The position numbers and the translations under genes are program-made. Under the pieces are notes generated by a model. It was given only the letters and a program-made list of their open reading frames with translations. It had not been told where the DNA came from and did no database searches. 64,000 bases of DNA from Clusia tigrina (lineage: Eukaryota > Arthropoda > Insecta > Diptera > Clusiidae), in contig CAKKTE020000197.1 in NCBI GenBank assembly GCA_920105625.2, positions 302,195 to 366,194 of the forward strand, written 5' to 3'. This document shows positions 47,026 to 58,002 of the stretch, in pieces (within the stretch, counting starts at the first letter, position 1; each line of letters starts with the position of its first letter).

Positions 47026-47418
47026 CTCGGATTTATAAGTTTCCGTTCTGCGAGTGTAACTATTTTCATCTTGCTTTTCTTCGAATGTAGAATACTTTGA
47101 TATATTCTTTTGTGGAGGTTGATACGGTTGCGGTTGCTGCTTCAGTTGATAAGTTTGCTGTTGTTGCTGTGGTTGGTGTTGTTGCTGTTGCTGTTGCTGT
47201 TGGTATTGGTATTGTAATTTCTGCTTCTGTTGATACATCTCGTTATCTGCCGCCAATTGTTTGGCCAATAATTGCTGTTGCTCTATTTCTCGTGACAGCT
47301 CTTGCCGCTTTCTACGCAATTCTTCTTCCTGTTGTTTTAATACTGCAATATTCTCCTGCTCTTTGATATTGGTGTCGATGTCACAGATAATTTCCTTTAG
47401 TGCATTGTTTAAGGTTTT
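47026..47418 (-). CDS. CG1674: Synaptopodin-2-like gene, upstream coiled-coil exon
   Basis: A 393-nt exon, phase 0 in and out. The acceptor is TTGTCTTATTAG|AAA and the donor is AAATCCGAG|GTAAAT. It encodes a charged coiled coil (KQQEEELRRKRQELSREIEQ) followed by a poly-Gln tract encoded by CAG/CAA repeats, then KNISKYSTFEEKQDENSYT. Its donor phase fits the acceptor at 36216, so a long N-terminal form could skip the 36550 start exon. Assignment to the same gene rests on strand, order and phase only. Confidence 0.65.
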
Positions 47419-47559
47419 CTAATAAGACAAGAAAAATAAAGATTTTCCAGTCATGATACATTCACATATATTCAGAATAAAACTATCCAACTACAAATAC
47501 ATATGTTCTTAAAAAACGGAGTGGTTCGAAAAGCTTTCGCTTTCATACACACTTCCCTC

Positions 47560-47790
47560 CCAATTACAAGAATGTTTCAGAGAATAACAGAAATTTGCTA
47601 CACCACTTTTGTGAAGGAGTGATATAATCGTAGGTTCGTCGGACCTCGTACGTAGTTCGCTATTAAGCGTGACTCTACCCCGTCAAGCAAGCTCACTGGC
47701 ATAGTTGTTCCACTGTGAGTCACTGTCTTTCATGTGCCATGTTCCAGCCAACAGTAAGTCCCTAAATCCTAACGTAGGGGCACGACCATT
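47560..47790 (-). mobile_element. Possible LINE RNase H tail fragment
   Basis: The minus strand reads DSQWNNYASELA, stop, QGRVTLNSELRTR, resembling the GN..AD.LAR.G end of LINE RNase H domains. It is short and has a stop; support is weak. Confidence 0.3.
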
Positions 47791-47867
47791 TTTTAAGGTT
47801 CCAATATTTCCTATCCTCTCTCACTTTTCTAAAATTTTTGGTCAAAAACTGTGCGGATATTAGGCAC

Positions 47868-47976
47868 ATTAAAGAGGTAAATGCTTTCCGAAATACGCAA
47901 AGGTTTAAAATCAGCTAAAATTATCGTCACTGCTGCCCATAGAGCGTTTTTTAGCGGACGCGTTTACCTCTTTAAT
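47868..47976. repeat. 109-bp palindromic element (hairpin/MITE-like)
   Basis: The arms ATTAAAGAGGTAAATGC (47868-47884) and GCGTTTACCTCTTTAAT (47960-47976) are complementary at 16 of 17 positions, with partial pairing continuing inward (CCGAAATACGC against GCG...AGCGG). No clear target duplication. Confidence 0.6.
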
Positions 47977-48167
47977 ATACATTGACGTGGTATAAAGCCT
48001 GTTATTGAAGTGGAAAATCTTGTAGGAATAAATGATATACGACCGTATGGTTAGTCATCGATTATGAGAATAGGAATAGGAAATTCTTACCGAAAAATAT
48101 ATAAAATATTACGAATAGCTTCGATTTTTTAAAATGTATTTCTTTTCTTATCGTATTTACAACTCAC

Positions 48168-48341
48168 CTGTTTTATCTGATCTTCTTGTTTTTCATTTTC
48201 TGATACTATCTGCTCCGCAGGCTTCGTCTCAGCTACTGGGCTTATTTTATTTTCTTTGGTCTGAACATCAGTAGTCAATGATGGTTTCCTCAATATCGCT
48301 TCCAAACCGGCCTGTACGACTCCGTCACTTTCACGAGTAAC
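48168..48341 (-). CDS. CG1674: Synaptopodin-2-like gene, upstream exon
   Basis: A 174-nt exon (58 codons), phase 0 in and out. The acceptor is ATCACATAG|GTT and the donor is AAACAG|GTGAGT, an excellent match. It encodes VTRESDGVVQAGLEAILRKP and an acidic/Lys-rich end (VSENEKQEDQIKQ) that runs into the coiled coil of the 47418 exon. It is too short and start-less to show up as a long open frame, but the splice sites and phase are convincing. Confidence 0.7.
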
Positions 48342-48425
48342 CTATGTGATGTTTGATGAAAACAACAGACAGTGATTGGTTAAATAAAACAATACAATTT
48401 AAAAATGTAAGCTTAATTTAACTAC

Positions 48426-48944
48426 TTTTATTTCTTCGTCACCGTCCTCGGATACCTCCTCTTCCTCCTCCTCATCATAATCTTCTTCATCAACATTCTC
48501 AACCTTAATTGGATCATCATTGACTTCTGCTAGTTGTTTATTAATGGCCAAAATATTTTTTTCTATCTCCTCTTTTGTTGGAGTTGCTGGAGTCGTAAGA
48601 ATTATGGTTTGTGTGATTGCTTGTTCTTCTTTTGGGCTTTCTGCCTTAAGTTCTATGGCAAGGGTATTAAACTCCGGTTGCTTAATCACTTGTTTAATGT
48701 CAGCAGTTTTAGTGGACTTGCTAATCTCCTTCTTCACTTCGACAATAACTTCGTCCTCTAATTCTTTCGCCTCCACTTTCGTATCACTAGATTCTGCAGC
48801 TGTGTTCTTAGGCTCTGGTACAACTATATCAGCAGTTCTAAGGAAATTTTCTGGAGCGATATTTTTCAGTGGCTCTGTGATCTGTTCGCATTTTTTTAGA
48901 TCCACAATTTTGTCAGCGGTATTTAACGCTTCATTCTGAGTAGC
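48426..48944 (-). CDS. CG1674: Synaptopodin-2-like gene, upstream acidic exon
   Basis: A 519-nt exon (173 codons), phase 0 in and out with acceptor TGTAAATATAG|GCT. The donor ATAAAA|GTAGTT is weak. If it is not used, translation reads on nine codons to a stop at 48399. The product is Lys/Glu-rich (EAKELEDEVIVEVKKEISKS, TPTKEEIEKNILAINKQLAE) and ends in a run of aspartate and glutamate (DEEDYDEEEEEE). It looks disordered; no domain recognised. Confidence 0.65.
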
Positions 48945-50247
48945 CTATATTTACATAATGCAAAAAACAAGTGCAAACAAATTCAAACACATGAAAAAGG
49001 TCAATTATAGTGGGGAAACAACAAATACAAATAATACATTGTACATTATAGCAATTAACTGGAGCTGGATTAGTAAAAAGCAACAACATTAGTTCGAGTT
49101 TGCGGGAAAATATCAACCGAGCGAGACTTTTGTTTTATGCATTTGCTTCTTGGCCGCAAACTTACCATGAGCATAAAAAATATGTCTGGGGAAGTTAATA
49201 TATCCAAATTCCAACATTGAATATCGCAAATCCCACGGTATTAATTATAGATATGAAAATCACACATATATGGAGTGGAAATATTCAATATTCTACATTA
49301 TATAATCCTTCGTTTGAAATTCTAGAGTGCAAAATGCTGTTGGCCATCTTGATGCGACTCGCTATGTATGAAACAGCCAATATTGGGAGTCATTGTCGTG
49401 GTCGCGATTGGGAGTTCAGGACAGTCCGGACTGTTGCTTATCGGTCACCAGTTCCGTACGTTATGCGGATGTGCCACTCGGTCGGCTGGGTGGGTAAGTG
49501 TTCCCGTGGGTACGTAGGGGAAAAGATTAACATTTTATGTACAAAATAAATTTACAAGGGAAATGCTCAATAACTTCTAATGTAGACCCTTAAAGAACAT
49601 ATTTTTAGCAGTTGATCAAGAATATTAAGATCATTTATTAAAACAGAAAATGTTAGGTCGGTGAAAAAGTTCGATTATTTAAACTTAGAATACGAATATG
49701 TACAATTCTTCGATATGAAACACACCAATAAGTGAAAGAGGAAATTGATTGGTTTAGTTTTTAGACTAAAGTGGTCTATTTTTCATTAACCATGCATATC
49801 AACATGGCTGTGCTTCCACCCCTTCTGATAGACTGACACTGGATATTAAAGCCGTCCTATAGAATAGAATGCGATGGTGACAACGATGAAAACTCGATTA
49901 CTCTTATTTCAAATTATATTCGGGACTCGCTATAAGTTTATAACATATAAAGTTATGACCCTATAGAGGAATTTATCATGCACGGACCTAAAAAGTATCT
50001 GTTTCCTATTTCCAACATTTACAAATAAATTTACATGCAAATTTGGACAAAAATTTATAATATTCGCGAATAATCACATAAAAGAGACAGTTATATAAGT
50101 CGATTGTGAGGACTACAGTCGATTGCTTACAAACTTTATATACACGAGGAGAAATTCCTAATTGCAGAAAGAAAATGACAACATACATACATACATACAT
50201 GTCTCGATTTTTTGTTTTTATTGATTTTTTTATTTTTTTATGCATAA
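48945..50247. other. Intron, nothing recognised
   Basis: AT-rich intron between the acidic exon and the serine-rich exon. A plus-strand frame at 49217-49549 is open for 110 codons, but I see no motif or splice support. A short (CATA)n run is near 50182. Confidence 0.4.
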
Positions 50248-50733
50248 TTATTCATCTTTAGAATCAATTTCCAATGTTGACATATGAGTTACACTTCCCA
50301 TTAATTCGGAAGACTTAACTGCTATTGACGATGACGATGACAATAACGACGTCGACGATGATGACGACGATGACGAAAATGTCGAAAGTGTTGCTTTTTT
50401 AATTGTACGAGAGATCGCTGAACTCACCGATGTTGAAGTTTCTTCTGCCTTCATCTCAGCTAAACCTGTCGATAAGCGTGATGACGGCAACGAAATGGCC
50501 CCAGGCATACCCAAATCTGAATATTTTAGTTCATCAATACGACCACTCAGACTACCTTCACTCCCATTCCTATCATAAATTGAACTCGCTAGTAATTTGT
50601 CATCCTCTACGGCGGTACTTAGTTGAATATTCTTGTTACTAGTCAACTGTAACGATGATTGCTGTTGCAATGTGGACGACGACGAGGAAGACGATTCCTG
50701 AATTCTAGTTGATTGTTTGGAACTCGCTCTTAT
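50248..50733 (-). CDS. CG1674: Serine-rich exon with its own stop (5'-most minus exon seen)
   Basis: Acceptor TGTATTTCAACAG|ATA, phase 0, then 161 codons to a stop at 50248. Residues include IRASSKQSTRIQE, a Ser run, SGRIDELKYSDLGMPGAISL, SRTIKKATLSTF and a second Ser run. It may be an alternative terminal exon of the synaptopodin-2-like gene (a short form), or the end of a different minus-strand gene to the right. A weak internal donor AGT|GTAACT in phase 0 near 50286 would let it splice onward to 48944. Gene assignment is inferred from strand and phase only. Confidence 0.5.
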   Translation of the reverse strand: MRASSKQSTRIQESSSSSSSTLQQQSSLQLTSNKNIQLSTAVEDDKLLASSIYDRNGSEGSLSGRIDELKYSDLGMPGAISLPSSRLSTGLAEMKAEETSTSVSSAISRTIKKATLSTFSSSSSSSSTSLLSSSSSIAVKSSELMGSVTHMSTLEIDSKDE

Positions 50734-52067
50734 CTGTTGAAATACAATTTCAAATCAAATTCTTTTAAGAAAATGGATTACAGCCAGTTTATATGGATGC
50801 GTGTACAGGAATGAGTGTGCCTACGGATTCATCTAAATACCAAACAGGTGGAAGTTGTTTCGAATATATCTCTTTTGAAAGCTCTGTTGAAATACTCTGA
50901 TTCCAAATTTATTAACTTTTTTATTCTAATCTAAAATTGCGGTCCTCTTTAAACAGAATTCCGGTCCTATAAAAAATACATTTGTGCCGATATATTGCCA
51001 TATAGTGGCATTGGTTGGCATATATTCACTCCATTCAAACATCAGCCATCAACCATTGCAAGGCACGGTGGTTCCACCGCGATTAGTAATTGTCGATTAG
51101 GTATATAATATACACTAGGTATAGTTTGTCTCCATATAAGTTAAAATATTCACCTTTGGTACATACCGAAAGTATTTCGGGACTATAAACAGACCACTCT
51201 AAAAACAACCATACAGTTTCTTATCCATGCATTCTTATGTAATGTCTGAACTTCAGCAATGATATAGCATAGGAAAGGTGTCGAGAAGTGCTATATTTGG
51301 CCTTGGATGTCACTTTTGTCTAATCACATCCATTACCTAAATTTCTTCGCCCCTAAAACATACTTTTCACATCAAATGCAAAATATTTTAAAACCATAAA
51401 ATTTTTCACAGGAAGGGTTCAAAGTTCCGATTAAGGAGATGAATGAAAAAGTTGACATTCCTGTGGAATATGAAGAAGAAGAATGGAACACAATCAGTAG
51501 AAATCTGACACTATTATAAGTACACGGTCCCATAGTGTCAATGGAAATTTTTACCTATCCTAACGAAAAAAAAAAATTATGTTTTCAAATTAAATGAAGG
51601 TTATTCTTGTAAACAACGAACTCAGAGAATGTCGTCAGTTTACATGCATATGTTTCCTATGGTTAAAAAAGTACCATGCAACTATAATTATAGAGGGTAC
51701 CCACAAGGTTCAAAACGCAAAGAAAGCATTGATTGTACTTCTGTAAGTGTGCATTTAGTTAATATAGCTTTATTACATAACACTTTTGAAACACTGTCAA
51801 GTCCAACTTACCACATTTTTCGAATCCTCCTCCATGTTTGTTCGCTTTTTAATCACAAATACTTTCAAATATTTGTTTAAAAATTATTTGATCGATTTTT
51901 TTCTGAAATAAAGAAATAGAAAATGAGCACCTGGTCAACAAACACAAAAAAAGCTCCACGTACTACGAATATAATAGCGGAATCAAACCAATTATATTAT
52001 TTGCTAATGTATTTTGAAACGCAAATGAACATTGTCTGACCATGACTCTCAAATTAAAAATATTAGG
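50734..52067. other. Non-coding stretch with one exon-like plus-strand fragment
   Basis: At 51414-51520 the plus strand has an acceptor-like TTTTTCACAG followed by EGFKVPIKEMNEKVDIPVEY, an acidic run and a stop. I do not recognise it. The rest is AT-rich and empty as far as I can see. Confidence 0.3.
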
Positions 52068-52369
52068 CGTATTCGATTTGCCACTCTATCGAGGATAGGA
52101 CAGACTTTTGTATGTGTTGTAAGTTATCGAGTAAATTATACTCGGATGAAACGAGCGACTTTTTTTTTCTATCCTCGATAGAAAGTGCTTCCAAATTGAA
52201 AATTGCTTGAAAACCAGTGAGATTAAAAATTACCCATGAAAATTTCCCTGGGTTTTTTTACTTTTCAGTGCTTTTTTTCAGACAGTGCTGCCAAGTATGC
52301 CACTTTCTCCTTTGCTGTTTTATTCGCACAGCTCGAAACGAGCTCGATACAACATACGAATCGAATACG
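52068..52369. repeat. Possible 302-bp MITE
   Basis: CGTATTCGATT (52068-52078) is matched by its reverse complement AATCGAATACG (52359-52369). Inside, TATCGAGGATAG near 52086 and CTATCCTCGATA near 52172 form a second inverted pair, and several CGAG/CTCG motifs recur. No clear target duplication was found. Confidence 0.4.
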
Positions 52370-52600
52370 AATGTAATGTTGTTCTATCGAGTGAAACTAT
52401 GTCTATAAAAAGTTTTTCCGTTTTGTGCAAGGAAGAAATAATCTGATTTGCTAGAGCACATGTAACCCTCACTTCAAAACTATTATCTCACTAGCATAGG
52501 CTGTATATTCTACATACATATCTATAAATATAAACAAATTAACATTAAGTATGCCACAGGTCATATTAAACTATTTATTTTATTAAAAGTTTATTTGCAG

Positions 52601-52896
52601 TAATAGACCTGATGGAGTCGGTAGCATAACTCACGAAGAGAAGGAGAAATTTGCAGAAATCAAAGAACGCCTTCGCATTTTACTCGAATATCAAATAGCA
52701 CATTTTCGGTTTTCTTTTCCTTTCGGTCGCCCCGAAGGTGGTCTCATGTCAACACTTTCGCTACTGGAACGCGTTTTGATTAAAGATATTGTAACGCCAG
52801 TACTACAGGAAGAGGTATGCCGTATGATTCAAAAGAGTTTAGAGACTGCGGCTCTTGTTAACTATACACGTCTATCATCTGAAGCAAAAATTGAAG
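52601..52896 (+). CDS. Cadps: Cadps (CAPS) exon, isolated
   Basis: A 296-nt exon with acceptor TTATTTGCAG|T and donor TTGAAG|GTAGGT, about 98 codons. The residues [54 protein letters not shown] and [19 protein letters not shown] closely match the central/C-terminal region of CAPS, the Ca2+-dependent activator protein for secretion, which primes dense-core and synaptic vesicles. Both splice sites survive, so it is not a retrocopy. No other Cadps exon was recognised anywhere in the window on this strand. Deviations from the family (Leu for Pro in TPVxxEEV, Ser for Cys in KSLE) suggest a diverged or duplicated exon. Either its introns are extremely long or it is a stray copy. Confidence 0.8.
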
Positions 52897-55066
52897 GTAG
52901 GTCTGAGGCAAATCGGAAGTCTTAACTAACAATGAAATAAACTAACATACGTAGAAAAAAGAAGTGAGGTAAGAAACTCAGATATCTGGAATTCTAAATT
53001 GTCTCCACCACGCTACTGCGAGATTAGCTACATATATACCCTGCGTAGCCTTGCACGATTCCTTCTGTTTCTGCAACTTTATATCATTGACTTTGAACTT
53101 TTCTGCAAGAGTTTGGAACTCCGATATCCGCGTAATATTGATAGTACTTATAGTCCTTACACTGTTTACTGTCCTTTTTGAAGATCGCTATCAAGCTCTG
53201 TATCTCCTTGCCCCCTACCTCCTGTTATTGTTCATCAAAGTGACTGCTATATGAGAGAGATATTGCGTTGACTAATCTCTACCACATAAAATCATCACAC
53301 AACATGAAAATAATTGGTTAATGATAAACAGCACTGAAAATAAATATAGCATCTCCGGCCAATGAGCGTTATGCAAATATTTCACATGCAAAGACCGGCA
53401 ATAATTTTGCATCAATTAAATTATAGTAAAATAATAGCTATAATAACAAATATGCAATACAATAAAGAACTGCCAGAACACATGCATTTTAAAAGCAACC
53501 AAAGCATAGACAACAAAGGCGACTGGAGCTAGCACACATTTAAAGAAAGAAGCACCAACCACATAATTGAGAGGCAACAAAAACCACTTGTCCTTAGAAA
53601 CAGGAAATGGTTGCAACAAAAGTTAAGTCAAGCAACGGCTACAGATAGTGCAACCCGGCAACCATCCACTCACTCTCTTCCTTCGCCGGAAAACATAACA
53701 TCGACTCGCAGAAACTCTCTAGAAACTTTTGGAGGTACAACAACTACACAACTGTACCACAACGAAACATCGAAATACTTCGAGAGGGCAGCAACAATGG
53801 CACCGCTTCTTGATGACACTCAAAGTAATGTTAACACGTTGAAACAGAAATGCTAATGGCCTTGACCTATCCTTAATACGACAAATTGAATAGACAAACA
53901 GAAAATAAGGTAAGGTTTAGATTCTAAATTTGTGTATTCACTGAACTCTTCGCAGCTATTTTCAATTTGTATTCCATGAAAATTTTCAAATACAATCAGA
54001 ATCAGAACTTAATTATTAAATTCCGCACATACCCTTGAAGATTTTATATTGATTTCACAAACTTTAGAAACGCCTCTCCCTCACACATTTCTGATTTCTA
54101 AAATCATCGCAAAATGTACAAACTTATGATTCAAAGTACTATATTGTTACATATAGTAGCATTAAAAAAAACACATGCCACATTGGGACACAGTTTCGAA
54201 CCTGGCACGATTTCCAGCAACCATAATCGGTGTCATAAATTTGAAAAATAAAAAAACAGAGGGAACTGCATCAAGAGTCCCAGAGTGTATTGCTGTCGTA
54301 AAAAATACTCGGGGGATGGAAGGAAAGGTGCATAGCTGGTCCGCATCAACAATAGAATCAACATCAGTGGAAACAGTTCGATTTGGGCGCTATTTTTAAA
54401 AGCAGATTTAGCTCGGTGGCCGCAAATGCTCAAATCACTCACTCGTTTGTGTGGTCCAAACTTAATGAATTTGCACAAAAAAAGAACTGAAAATTCAGTA
54501 GCAGTGGTGAATCAATTATGAAATACTATTATAATATAAAAATACTTGCCAATCAGGTGCTTTATTATTCTGGAGCGCTCAGCCAGAGAACATAGTTCTG
54601 GAATTAATGAATTTTCCTAAGAAACTTGATAAATACTGGAACCGTTTCAAAGAGCACATGCTGCCCTGGACGCCTTTTCTAAATCCGTAAACATGTGAGC
54701 ACAAAGGGGTATCGAATGTTCACCGTGCCTAAGTGCATAGGCGAACTGCCTGCGTGATAAAGCATAGGCATGGTTTATTGTTGCAACCATTCACATTGAC
54801 TTATTGAAAATAGTCCTGTTATTATCAAACTGGTGTCGGGCCAACGCGTTTTATGTTTCTTCAATAGATATGTTCATTATATTTAACAGATGTTTAAAAA
54901 TGCAAAAAAGGACTATGGCTGGAACAAGTTTTTTCTACTTTCTCTTCAACTGCAATCAATTTGTTTAACTTTTCTGATTTCTTACAATTATCTTTGCGCT
55001 TATAAATAAAATCATTTATACCAGTACAAATCAATCGACAATTTATTTATTTTATTTACCACCACC
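52897..55066. other. Non-coding stretch, with one unassigned frame
   Basis: No Cadps continuation was found. A plus frame at about 53590-53856 (TATDSATRQPSTHSLPSPEN, then RRNSLETFGGTTTTQLYHN) is rich in Thr/Ser and ends in a stop. It could be an alternative exon, but no splice site or family supports it. A second one at 54175-54399 is also unassigned. Confidence 0.35.
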
Positions 55067-55081
55067 AACATAAAATAACAT

Positions 55082-55758
55082 AATTGAGGACGTTGACAGC
55101 TTCTGCTACCTTGGTAGCTACATAACAAAATATGGGGGTGCAACATCGGATGTGGCAGCACGCATAAACAAAGCACGGAATTTAGATCGAATTTGGCGTT
55201 CTCGTGTGATATCGCTGCGCACAAAAATACGAATATTTAACACCAGCATAAAACCTGTTCTGTTGTATGGGTCTGAAACATGGTTGGTCTCAGAACAAAT
55301 AACTCGACAACTTCAAAGTTTTGTCAACAAATGTCTACGAAGAATCTGCCGCATTTTCTGGCCGACAACGATCATGAACGAAGACCTGTGGCGCCTCACC
55401 AATAGCGGGCCTATAGACACACAAGTTAAAAGACGCAAGTGGAGCTGGATAGGGCACATTCTGCGTAGAGAAGACACCAACATTGCAAAGATGGCCTTTC
55501 AATGGAACCCACATGGTAGTCGGAAAGCAGGACGCCCACGACAAACATGGGTACGCACTATCCACGCAAAAAGTCACCACAGAGCCACCTGGAACGAAAT
55601 AAGACACCTGGCTGCTGATAGAAACCGTTCGAGAGCTTTTGTGACCGCCCTATGCTCCGACTAGGAGCGATATTTGACTCTTTTATGATTATGTCTTTTA
55701 GTTAACTTTGTTAGCATAAGTATAGTTTTATTGTGTCAAATGTCATGGAATTAATAAT
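55082..55758 (+). mobile_element. 5'-truncated RTE-clade LINE with 15-bp target duplication
   Basis: Flanked by AACATAAAATAACAT at 55067-55081 and 55759-55773. It encodes the C-terminus of an RTE-type ORF2: DVDSFCYLGSYITKYGG, NLDRIWRSRVISLRTKIRIF, NTSIKPVLLYGSETW, RRKWSWIGHILRRED and a stop at about 55664. The short AT-rich end is typical of RTE elements. The coding part is intact over this stretch, so the insertion is fairly recent. Confidence 0.9.
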
Positions 55759-55874
55759 AACATAAAATAACATGGATTAACTTAAAAAATTCCCTAACTA
55801 ATATATTTATACTTATTACTATTCAACAATCTAAAATATATCTTATTGCCTAAGACTGTAGATTAGATTAGATT

Positions 55875-56110
55875 TATTTAAGGGTGTTATATACCGCGAC
55901 ATGAAGATCTATTGTGATGCCCCTATTTATTTGAAAAATGAGGATAGTCTCATCTACAGTTCTTCCGTCAGGTTGATTTCCGATATGTATTCATATATTT
56001 TGGAGGAATCAAGTTAAGGGATCTTGCTGATATATTCTCCAAAACACCTGAGTATTTTGTGTGCCAATGGTCGGCAGTCTGTGATCAGGTGCAGTGAGTA
56101 TAGTAAAAAT
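55875..56110 (+). repeat. Dispersed repeat, plus orientation
   Basis: Shares motifs in the same order with the minus strand of 34590-34790: GATTTATTTAAGGGTGT, ATTTATTTGAAAAATGAGGA and TCAGGTTGATTTCCG. It ends with CATATATTTTGGAGGAATCA. Confidence 0.5.
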
Positions 56111-56220
56111 TTAAATACCGTAATTTTGAAGCATTAAAATCAAAGAAGAGATATCTGTAGTTATAATGTACGATATATTTCATATTTATCAGTACAAAAG
56201 TAAAGTATGGTTCACATAAG

Positions 56221-56763
56221 GTCGCGGAAGATGGACATAGCGAGCTGGATCGGAGGAACAGCCGGAACCGTCAATTTCTACCTCACGCAGTTACTATCTG
56301 GTCACAGATACTTCTGCAAGTATCTACACCGAATGGGAAAAATTGGAAAGCCTGAGTACATATACGGCGACAGCAATGCGGATGATGCAGAGCACATCTT
56401 TTTCGAATGCACAAGGTGGCAAACAGACCTCACCACGCTTGAAATGGAAATTCGGAAAACTTTAGCCACCGAAAACATTGTGGAGGTTATGCTAAGTAGC
56501 AAACAAAACTGGGACCACGTAGATAAATGTGAGGAAAATGTGCTCCGGGCGGAAAAAGCGGGACCTGGACGCAGGAATAATGTTGAGAGTCCAATAGGGA
56601 CGAAGGAAGTATAAAAAGGGTTGCAGGGTGGGGAGATGTTCTCAGTGAGGGAGGTGGATGTTTTAGTGAGTGCAATCCTCACATACCAAATCTGTGACGA
56701 CAGTTTTGATGATGCAACAGGCATTTTTACCCTCTCTACCCGAAAAAAATAATTAATAAATAA
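56221..56763 (+). mobile_element. 5'-truncated R1-type LINE with 14-bp target duplication
   Basis: Flanked by ATGGTTCACATAAG at 56207-56220 and 56764-56777. It encodes the ORF2 C-terminus: TQLLSGHRYFCKYLHRMGK, then a finger region ADDAEHIFFECTRWQ and VLRAEKAGPGRR, stopping at 56614. A 3' UTR follows, ending AATTAATAAATAA. The apparent start codon at 56207 belongs to the target duplication, so this frame is not a gene. Confidence 0.85.
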
Positions 56764-56816
56764 ATGGTTCACATAAGATAGGAAAATTACTTAGTTGCAT
56801 GCTACAGTTGGTACCA

Positions 56817-56888
56817 CAACGAGCCTTTCTATGTGCTTAAGTGTGCTTTTTGCGACAAAGGCTGCCACTCCTACCTACCTACCTACCA
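56817..56888 (+). mobile_element. LINE 3'-end scrap with TACC tail
   Basis: AAGTGTGCTTTTTGCGACAA, GGCTGCCACTCC and then four CTAC/TACC units. Same family as 18316-18430 (minus strand there). Confidence 0.5.
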
Positions 56889-57966
56889 TGCTACAGTTGG
56901 CAACAACACGATACAAAACTCACAATGAGCCCAAAGCTAACTAGAGAAAGTTTTGATAATAAATTCAAAATGTACAAAAAAAGGCTGTAGTATTTTTAAC
57001 AATATCTTTACTTGATAGACTTAGTGGCGGTACTGATTTAGTATATAAATAGATCAAATATTTTCGAATTAGTCAAGTTTTATCTGTGACCTAACAATCT
57101 GGGAGTGTACCAGCGTCATTACATCGGAGATAATAGTTGAGCCATTTTTCACATGTTCATTTTTGCTTAGTGTTATTCCGTGACAATAAATCGTTACATG
57201 GAAATCATTGACATGTTTAATTTTTAAAGTATATACATCTACATATTTATTTTAGGGCAGATCACGATCTTACCTTTCGAACTACATATAGGTTCGGGAA
57301 ACTATTAATTCTGTCCTTTGTTAAACAAGATCCTTCGCAAAACTACCACTTCGTGATATTATTTAATTTTGTAGATACGTCGCATTCAAATTTAAGGTTA
57401 CCAAATTACAAAATCAGTCTAATGAAAATTTTATTTCCAAGCTTCCATAAAGTTATGGGAGCAAAGGCACACATTTTATGACTATGAAGAAATATAGGTT
57501 GAAGAGAATAAAGTCCAAGAAATAAACAAAAAATAACAAGCCTGGTTACCGAGTAATGAAAATCTGTGTAGTGTTCGTACCACATGACATATCAATTTAA
57601 GAATGGTTCTGAAAACTTCGCGTATAAGGGTACAAATCCCATTGCAGGCTGCACAGCAACCTTGGCACAGTCGTGGGCCTGTTTACTAGTACCCTGTCCG
57701 ATCATGAAAGATGAGTGGTTGTTTAGCGCCACTTTGTGGAGTTTAAATAGCCTCGAAAAATAAACTTAACCTACAGAATTAGCACGAGCAAACAAGTGAC
57801 ACTGTTTGATTGCTTCTTTCTCTTTTCACATTATATAATATTAAAATTCAAACTGCCTTCTTAAAAATATTATTTTTTGAAGTCTGTTGCTTCATTCTCA
57901 GTTAAGTAAGTTTGTAGACTTACCAAATTGTTGGTATTTCTTTATTTTATTATATTATATTTTATT

Positions 57967-58002
<36 letters not shown>

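Noticed and set aside
48520..48939. Plus-strand 139-codon frame
   Set aside because: Antisense shadow of the acidic exon, which has a proper acceptor and matching phase on the minus strand.
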